DNA of 38,287 nucleotides. Origin: Nitrososphaerota archaeon. Its GTDB lineage: Archaea > Thermoproteota > Nitrososphaeria > Conexivisphaerales > DTJL01. Shown piece by piece: positions 33,104 to 38,287 of this stretch. The notes beneath the pieces are model-generated. The model saw nothing but the letters and a program-made list of their open reading frames with translations, was not told where the DNA came from and ran no database searches. The stretch covers positions 1 to 38,287 of the forward strand of contig JAJPJS010000023.1 of NCBI GenBank assembly GCA_021324115.1. Direction: 5' to 3'. Positions within the stretch are counted from its first letter, which is position 1. Each line of letters begins with the position of its first letter. The position numbers and the translations under genes were made by a program.

Positions 33104-33843
33104 TGCCCGATGAAGAAGGCTCGCACGGTCCGAAGGTGGACAATCAGAGAAGGAACTTCCTCAAGCTGCTGGTATTCCTGGGTGGTGCTGCTGCGGTTGG
33201 AGGGGCGATACCCATTGTAAAGTACCTGAACCCACCATCGGTTGGACTTTCAGGCTATCCTGAGCTACTTCTTGTAGATTCCTCAGGGAATCCAATAAAG
33301 GCATCCTCGCTACCTGTGAACTCGCCTCAGTCATTTCAGTTTAACTATCCGCTGCAGAATGAACCAAACTTCCTGATAAATCTGGGAGACGAAAACAACA
33401 ATCCTGTATCGATAAATTCCCAACAGGTACAGGTGCCTGCGGACAACTCAACCTACCAGTTTCCTGGAGGGGTCGGTCCGCATAATTCCATCGTAGCATA
33501 CAGTGCGATCTGTGAGCATCTCGGGTGCAAATATCCTGAGCTTCACTTCTATCCTCCGGGTTATCCTCCCGCCGATACCTTCAATGGTCCCATGACCAAG
33601 GTGATACACTGCAACTGTCACGGCAGTACTTATGATCCTTACAAGGGTGCGGCTGTAGTTACCGGTCCAACTGTATACCCACTCCCCGCAGTGGTCCTCA
33701 AGTGGGATCCCTCGACCGACCAGCTGTACGCAGTCAAGATGGTAGGCTCAGTGATTTATGGTCATTCCACCGACCTGCAGGGTGGCTCACCTCCCGCCAC
33801 AAGCTCAACAGAGGTCCAAAACGCAGGGAACCCGTTCGGTTAA
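33103..33843 (+). CDS. Rieske iron-sulfur protein
   Basis: 246 residues with a Tat-type N-terminus (QRRNFLKLLVFLGG) that also anchors it. The [2Fe-2S] boxes are C137-x-H139-L-G-C142 and C170-x-C172-H173-G-S175; both disulfide cysteines and the serine next to box II are kept, which suggests a high redox potential. The C-terminal tail is rich in Ser/Thr/Pro. Its ATG is within the stop of the CbsA-like gene (TGATG); the frame is open 216 nt further upstream, but that part lies inside the CbsA-like gene. The cytochrome b gene follows 20 nt after. Confidence 0.93.
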   Translation: MPDEEGSHGPKVDNQRRNFLKLLVFLGGAAAVGGAIPIVKYLNPPSVGLSGYPELLLVDSSGNPIKASSLPVNSPQSFQFNYPLQNEPNFLINLGDENNNPVSINSQQVQVPADNSTYQFPGGVGPHNSIVAYSAICEHLGCKYPELHFYPPGYPPADTFNGPMTKVIHCNCHGSTYDPYKGAAVVTGPTVYPLPAVVLKWDPSTDQLYAVKMVGSVIYGHSTDLQGGSPPATSSTEVQNAGNPFG

Positions 33844-33863
33844 ACAAGTTTCAGGTGATTACC

Positions 33864-35513
33864 TTGAGTTTGAAAGAGAGATTTGTTGGCTGGTGGGATG
33901 ATAGACTGCACCTGAAGGATGCTCCTCTTGCCCGGGTGCCGGACTATATGTACTCCTTCAATTACTGGACCGGTTCTTTCGTGGCTGCTGCACTTGTCTG
34001 GCAGATTGTTACCGGACTCTTTCTCATACTTTACTATGTTCCCAGCGATCCTTACAATCAGACTATGGCGTTGATACAGCAGGTCCCCTACGGATCGCTT
34101 CTGCTCGCGACCCATCTGTACGGCGCATATGCAATGATATTCTTGGCATACGTTCACATGTTCAGGAATTACTTTGTAAAGGCATACAAAAAACCCAGAG
34201 AGCTGCAATGGATGATTGGCGTGCTGCTTCTGGTCATTGTGCAGGGAGCGTCGTTCCTTGGCTATGCGATGACAGGTGACATACTGGCCACCGATGCGGT
34301 CGATGTGGGAAAGGGAATAATGTCCAACTTCCCCGGGGGTAATCTACTTGAACCGCTTTTCTTCGGCAATGGGACGTCGCTCAGTCTTTTCACGAGGTTG
34401 CTCGGTTACCATATAATTCTTGTGGCCCTCATCGGCCTGCTTTTCGGATACCACTTCTATCTGGCTGAAATGAGTGGCTTTATGCCTTCGAGAAAGAAGG
34501 TGAATTTCAAGGCTCCAGCAAAGCTGGATGAAAAGGACCCATCACTCAATCCCTGGTATCCAAGAAATCTTCTCTACATGGTCGAATTGTCTCTGTTCGT
34601 CTTCGGATTCATACTGATAATACCATCCGTTCTGAGCATACTTCACAATGTTCCTCTTCTTTTCTCCCCGTACCCAACCGTCTCACCGTCCAGCCCCTTG
34701 GCGACCACGATTCCTGCCTATCCACCCTGGTTCTTCCTTTTCCTCTACAAGGTACTGGACTTCCAGCCTCTCAGTCCATTTGTTGTTGCTGTCATAGCTG
34801 CAATAATACCCGTGCTGTACTTCCTTTCTGTCCCAATCCTTGACAGGGGTAGCGACCTGCACTTCCTTAAGGGGTGGGTCTTTCAGGCGATAGGTGTCAT
34901 TGCAATTATCAATTTCATTCAGACGAGCGTCTGGGCCGCGATAGCGCCGGGCGTTCCTGTAGGACCCGGGGTGTATGTGCCGGTGATCGCCGAGCCTGCC
35001 GTGCTGATATTCGTCGGATTCTACCTACTGTCGAGACGTTCATACCCCTCGGTAACACATGCGTCTGATTCGAACAGGAACACCAAGTTTGCATTCATCG
35101 CTCTTGTGCTTACCGCTGCCGTGCTGTCGGTCGTGGCCACTCTATCAATCAACAACCTGTTCAGCACTGGAAGCATTGCACTTCTTCCACCCGCGCTCAC
35201 GGGCTCGCTCGTGACAGGGGTGCTGGGCGTGGTGGTCATCGGGTACAGAGACGGCGGAAAAAGAACGGCCACCCTCGAAGTGAATACAGAAAAGGTCGCA
35301 CCCGTGACTGGAATCAGCAGAAGACCAAAACTTGGAGTAATCTATGGCATCTTCACATTTCTCATCGTGCTCTCTGCGATACTTGCAGTCATAATGTGGT
35401 CGTTCAATCCCATTACTCAGGCAGCCTTCTTCGGCATCGGGCTCGGCACACTCCTAATACTACTTGCAGAAATGATAGCCATTTACCATTACGTGTCGTA
35501 CTCTAGAGGGTGA
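33864..35513 (+). CDS. cytochrome b (bc1/SoxN-type)
   Basis: 549 residues, a membrane quinol-oxidising subunit. The two b-heme histidine pairs are H84/H98 (HLYGAYAMIFLAYVHMFR) and H183/H197 (YHIILVALIGLLFGYH), each 14 apart. The Qo loop motif, normally PEWY, here reads PPWF at 287-290, so the Qo glutamate is replaced by proline. The protein is longer than b6-type plus subunit IV, with extra C-terminal helices, as in archaeal SoxC/SoxN. The TTG start at 33864 is 20 nt after the Rieske stop and preceded by AGGTGA; GTG 33855 is an alternative. Confidence 0.9.
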   Translation: MSLKERFVGWWDDRLHLKDAPLARVPDYMYSFNYWTGSFVAAALVWQIVTGLFLILYYVPSDPYNQTMALIQQVPYGSLLLATHLYGAYAMIFLAYVHMFRNYFVKAYKKPRELQWMIGVLLLVIVQGASFLGYAMTGDILATDAVDVGKGIMSNFPGGNLLEPLFFGNGTSLSLFTRLLGYHIILVALIGLLFGYHFYLAEMSGFMPSRKKVNFKAPAKLDEKDPSLNPWYPRNLLYMVELSLFVFGFILIIPSVLSILHNVPLLFSPYPTVSPSSPLATTIPAYPPWFFLFLYKVLDFQPLSPFVVAVIAAIIPVLYFLSVPILDRGSDLHFLKGWVFQAIGVIAIINFIQTSVWAAIAPGVPVGPGVYVPVIAEPAVLIFVGFYLLSRRSYPSVTHASDSNRNTKFAFIALVLTAAVLSVVATLSINNLFSTGSIALLPPALTGSLVTGVLGVVVIGYRDGGKRTATLEVNTEKVAPVTGISRRPKLGVIYGIFTFLIVLSAILAVIMWSFNPITQAAFFGIGLGTLLILLAEMIAIYHYVSYSRG

Positions 35514-35576
35514 GTAGCCGCGAAAGATAGCGCCCTCAGCAAAGTACAGCTATGGCGTGAAGGTGGTCTGGGGATC

Positions 35577-36317
35577 GTGGCGATTGATAACGGAGATTCC
35601 AACCTGCTGACACCCGACGTTGTTGACCAGCTATCCACGGCCATCGCCCTGGCCGAATCGGATGATGAAGTGAAGGTTTTCTGCCTGACCGGAGCCGGTC
35701 CTTCATTCTTCTCTGCTGGAGTTTCCTGGGAGCACATCGGTAGTTCCAAGGGGTTTCTTGAGAAAAGCCACGCTCTCGCGTCTCTTCTGCTTGCTACAAG
35801 AAAGCCGACTGTATCCATGATTCAGGGCGCCTCCCTGGGGGCTGGGGTCGAGCTCTCACTTTTGACAGACTACAGAGTGGCATCGAGCAAGGCAATCATT
35901 TCGTTCCCTGAAGCCGGCTTCGGGTATCCCACTGTTTTCTCGGGTCCGTATATGTGCGCGAAAATTTGCAACCCGGCGATTTCGAGAAAGGTGTTCATGC
36001 TGGGGGAAACCTTTACGGCAGAGGCGGCCTTGAATGTTGGGCTTGTGGACGAAGTGTTTGATAGCTCCACATTCTACGAGGATGCTGCAAGGTTCGCCCG
36101 CAATACAATCCATAGGACAGCTACTTCGGAATTGGCAAGACATTCCTTGATCGAACCTGATGTTCTACGGCTGACATTCCTTGAGGAGCGATCTAGCGCG
36201 GCGGCGCTAGATGCTAGTCCGGACCGTCTTCGCGAGCTTAATGGTGAACGGGCCAGATACCTGAAAGCATCTGGGCGTACAAGGCACAGGGCTGCCGGTT
36301 CGGGTGGTGCAAAGTGA
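35577..36317 (+). CDS. enoyl-CoA hydratase/isomerase (crotonase) family protein
   Basis: Crotonase fold of about 246 residues. Oxyanion-hole elements are PSFFSAGVSWEHIG and GASLGAGVELSLLTDYRVAS, and FPEAGFGYPTVFSGPY follows. The C-terminal 40 residues are Arg/Ala-rich and unlike typical members. The in-frame codons before the first standard start (GTG 35577) read KVQLWREGGLGIVAIDNG, the usual crotonase N-terminus, yet between the cytochrome b stop and 35577 there is no ATG, GTG or TTG in frame (CTG at 35568 only). The true start is therefore uncertain. It overlaps the next gene by 4 nt. Substrate unknown; crotonase genes beside cytochrome b are unexpected. Confidence 0.75.
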   Translation: MAIDNGDSNLLTPDVVDQLSTAIALAESDDEVKVFCLTGAGPSFFSAGVSWEHIGSSKGFLEKSHALASLLLATRKPTVSMIQGASLGAGVELSLLTDYRVASSKAIISFPEAGFGYPTVFSGPYMCAKICNPAISRKVFMLGETFTAEAALNVGLVDEVFDSSTFYEDAARFARNTIHRTATSELARHSLIEPDVLRLTFLEERSSAAALDASPDRLRELNGERARYLKASGRTRHRAAGSGGAK

Positions 36318-37363
36318 ACTCGCTCAGGAAACCTTCACGGCATCCTTCGTTCTCACCCACACCCGAATTTAGTGCAATGGCTGTCTCATTCATGTTCGTT
36401 TTCTTTATGCAGATCGTGACACAACAGTTCTTCGTAAGGCTTGCCCCCTACCTCTTTGGGGCTGGAATCGGGGTTTCCACTATTTCCGGAGCCACCTACG
36501 TTGGGGCGCTCTTCACCGACCTTTCGGCTATAACCGGGATCGGACTGCTCATCGTTTCAGTCCATTACTTCCTGAAACGGAGAGGTATCCTGACAAGTTT
36601 GCTCGCACTAGACATGGCCGGCATGGCCGTCATTTTAGGAATAATGGATGGCGTCCGTGTGGCTTTGCCTGGCTACATGTTTTCGAATCTGTACGGCAAT
36701 GCAATATGGACCGCCCTGAGCTTGGGGTTACTAATGCTCGTGGTTCTATCTTCTCCGCTGGTAGCGCTTTTCATACATAACGGAAGCCAAAATTTAGAAA
36801 ATCCAAGACACGCAAACAAACTTGCACCCTTGCCGGCTTATTTGGCTGGAGGCGCACTTTTGCTCCTTTCCTTTTATTCGCTGTACGTTACCATGGCAAA
36901 GCAGGTTTCCCCTGCCTTACTCAGCATGGCATATAATGGAGGGATAAATCTTCTGGGCATCTCGATAATGGCATCATACCTTCTTATCCTCAGGAAGACC
37001 GGGATCGTCGTGAAGCTTTCTTCGTTGATAGGAGGAGGGCTGGTTGCTACCATCGTCGGTTTCATAGTTTTTGGTAACTACTTCTCTCTCAAAATATTTG
37101 AACTGACATGGCAAACATCTTTTGGAGCACCACTGCCAGCCTATTCCGCACTGATTTACTCCTTCTTTCTTGGAGCTCTTTTTGTTGCTGCGCTCGAGCT
37201 GTCTGTAAAAAGAAGGTCGATTTACATTTTGATGATTCCGGTTGGGCTGGTGGCGCTATCATCCTCGCTATTTTTACTCGGATCATTGAGCATCTATATC
37301 GAAGGAGCGGTTTTAGGTTATCTCATTTTTTCCTTTTCTTCTAATATTTCAGTGTCAGAATGA
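36314..37363 (+). CDS. polytopic membrane protein of unknown function
   Basis: 349 residues, about ten transmembrane helices, start GTG overlapping the crotonase stop (GTGA). Not recognised. The region AMAVSFMFVFFMQIVTQQFFVR followed by FGAGIGVSTISGATYVG is the best-defined N-terminal part. Conserved-looking polar residues are few (VHYFLKRRG, GYMFSNLYGNAIWT). Context at the end of the CbsA-Rieske-cytochrome b-crotonase run suggests a role linked to that respiratory complex or to transport of its products. Its 3' end overlaps the convergent methyltransferase by 46 nt. Confidence 0.6.
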   Translation: MNSLRKPSRHPSFSPTPEFSAMAVSFMFVFFMQIVTQQFFVRLAPYLFGAGIGVSTISGATYVGALFTDLSAITGIGLLIVSVHYFLKRRGILTSLLALDMAGMAVILGIMDGVRVALPGYMFSNLYGNAIWTALSLGLLMLVVLSSPLVALFIHNGSQNLENPRHANKLAPLPAYLAGGALLLLSFYSLYVTMAKQVSPALLSMAYNGGINLLGISIMASYLLILRKTGIVVKLSSLIGGGLVATIVGFIVFGNYFSLKIFELTWQTSFGAPLPAYSALIYSFFLGALFVAALELSVKRRSIYILMIPVGLVALSSSLFLLGSLSIYIEGAVLGYLIFSFSSNISVSE

Positions 37364-38043
37364 ATCACACCAAATCCATCCAAAGGACTAACTACTGCCC
37401 ATCTGTTTGAGATGCCGTTATTCCTTTCGAGTACCCTGAATCCGCTCAGTATTTCTTCCCACTCTTTGGAATCAACTGAAAGCGGATCCCTTTTACGGAC
37501 CAACTTCTCTACACTCAGGTAGGTCGATCCAGAAGGCTTGAGTATTCTTTTCATCTGAGATATTGCGCCTTTGTGATCAGCCATGCAACAAAGCAGGCCG
37601 TTTGAAAACACAAAGTCAACGGAATGGTCTGGTATAAAATCGATCTTTGCGGCGGAGGTGGCTTCTGCCCTTATAATCGTGTCCAGTCCCTCCTTTTTTG
37701 CTCGTTTCATCAGTTTTGAGATAGCTTTCGAATCAAAATCAATCGCATACACAATCCCTGATTCACCCACAATCCTCGCAAATGGTATTGTGTAGAAACC
37801 CGGTCCGGAGCCCAGGTCTGCTACGATGTCACCCTGCTTGACAAACTTCTTGATCTTTCTATCGGGCGAGAGAAAAAACCGCCGCAGTGGATTATCGAAC
37901 AGAAACGAAGGAAATCTGCGATCTTTAGTTTGAAACTGGGAACAACACTCTCTGTTATCGTTTTTTTGGTATTGCGTCATAACTGACCTTTCATCCGGAC
38001 CGCTGCTGAATTGCGCACTGTAGCCGCTGGCCGTATTCTGCAT
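37318..38043 (-). CDS. class I SAM-dependent methyltransferase
   Basis: 241 residues. Motif I is VADLGSGPGFYTIPFA, followed by VYAIDFDSKAISKL (motif II acidic residue) and VDFVFSNGLLCC (motif IV region). The N-terminal about 50 residues are hydrophilic with FPSFLFDNPLRRFFLSPDRKI, typical of archaeal methyltransferases with a type 11 core. The substrate is unknown. Met at 37980 (MTQYQKND) is an alternative start. The last 15 codons overlap the 3' end of the convergent membrane-protein gene. Confidence 0.8.
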   Translation of the reverse strand: MQNTASGYSAQFSSGPDERSVMTQYQKNDNRECCSQFQTKDRRFPSFLFDNPLRRFFLSPDRKIKKFVKQGDIVADLGSGPGFYTIPFARIVGESGIVYAIDFDSKAISKLMKRAKKEGLDTIIRAEATSAAKIDFIPDHSVDFVFSNGLLCCMADHKGAISQMKRILKPSGSTYLSVEKLVRKRDPLSVDSKEWEEILSGFRVLERNNGISNRWAVVSPLDGFGVIHSDTEILEEKEKMR

Positions 38044-38180
38044 ATAACTTTTATTACCATTATTTCAATTTGCTCAAGAAACACTTCTCCTTGAATCTCA
38101 GGTGAGATGAAACCAAATTTTTGGAGACCATACTTCCTGTGCGTTACTCAGCATCATGTTTTCTCTTTAGAGCTCCAGAT

Positions 38181-38287
38181 GGCCCTGTTAACCCAAGTCC
38201 TCTTTGAGCGGATTGTCTATCTGATTTCGCTCAATGTGAATCATTGATTGAGCGTGCCCAATACCTCATGCTTTTGATCCAGAGAAG
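38181..38287 (+). mobile_element. left end of a second IS6-like element (cut by the window edge)
   Basis: Starts GGCCCTGTTAACCCAAG, the same terminal inverted repeat as at 21782, and continues for about 100 bp with clear similarity to that copy (for example GTCTATCTGATTTCGCTCAA shared exactly). Only the leader before the transposase is inside the window. Confidence 0.8.

Noticed and set aside
33702-33863. Upstream extension of the cytochrome b frame
   Set aside because: It overlaps the Rieske gene; an SD-like AGGTGA and TTG 33864 give the usual N-terminus.
1-38287. CRISPR array or cas genes
   Set aside because: No regularly spaced direct repeats and no Cas motifs were found on reading both strands.

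Overview
The window comes from an aerobic archaeon, most likely a Thermoplasmatota-type organism. The evidence is a tRNA with a bulge-helix-bulge intron, TATA boxes about 25 to 30 bp upstream of start codons with essentially no leader, frequent TTG/GTG starts, a half-size heme A synthase, a cytochrome oxidase with subunits I and III fused, a CbsA-like heme protein beside Rieske and cytochrome b genes, and a secreted sedolisin of the kind common in acid-living archaea. The lineage is an inference; no rRNA is present.

Layout. 1-3.2 kb: a stand-alone Lrp/AsnC-type RAM domain and pyruvate phosphate dikinase. 3.2-9.1 kb: terminal oxidase block with heme O synthase (ctaB), CuA subunit II, fused subunit I+III, subunit IV, a two-domain blue-copper protein and a short heme A synthase (ctaA). 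9.1-12 kb (minus strand): a PP-loop tRNA-thiolation-like protein, a possible 47-residue ORF and a secreted S53 peptidase. 12.4-17 kb (minus): a complete phosphate-uptake operon pstS-C-A-B-phoU. 17.1-19.4 kb: a DUF72 protein and citrate synthase with an overlapping leader ORF. 19.64 kb: tRNA-Arg(UCG) with a 19-nt intron in the anticodon stem. 19.8-25.2 kb: an accessory tract with an IS605-like end hairpin, unknown small genes, a DUF389 membrane protein, a decayed IS6-like element and an orphan ABC-2-like permease. 25.2-28.6 kb: small-gene tract with an antibiotic-biosynthesis-type monooxygenase preceded by two overlapping micro-ORFs, a DUF998 membrane protein, a DUF1801 protein and a zinc-ribbon protein. 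29-37.4 kb: second respiratory block with an NnrS-like polytopic protein, UspA, a CbsA-like heme protein, Rieske protein, cytochrome b, a crotonase-fold protein and an unknown polytopic membrane protein. 37.3-38.3 kb: a methyltransferase and the left end of a second copy of the IS6-like element.

Taken together: quinol electrons could enter the Rieske/cytochrome b complex, pass through the CbsA-like heme protein or the blue-copper protein, and end at the CuA oxidase whose heme-A pathway is encoded next to it. PPDK and citrate synthase provide central carbon flow. The most unusual items I see are the tRNA-Arg intron at position 29/30 with a complete BHB, the chains of overlapping micro-ORFs, the altered Qo motif of cytochrome b, the NnrS-like protein with a soluble C-terminal domain, and the unknown membrane protein coupled to the cytochrome b/crotonase tail. 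I did not find a convincing defence system, CRISPR array or novel multi-gene machine.
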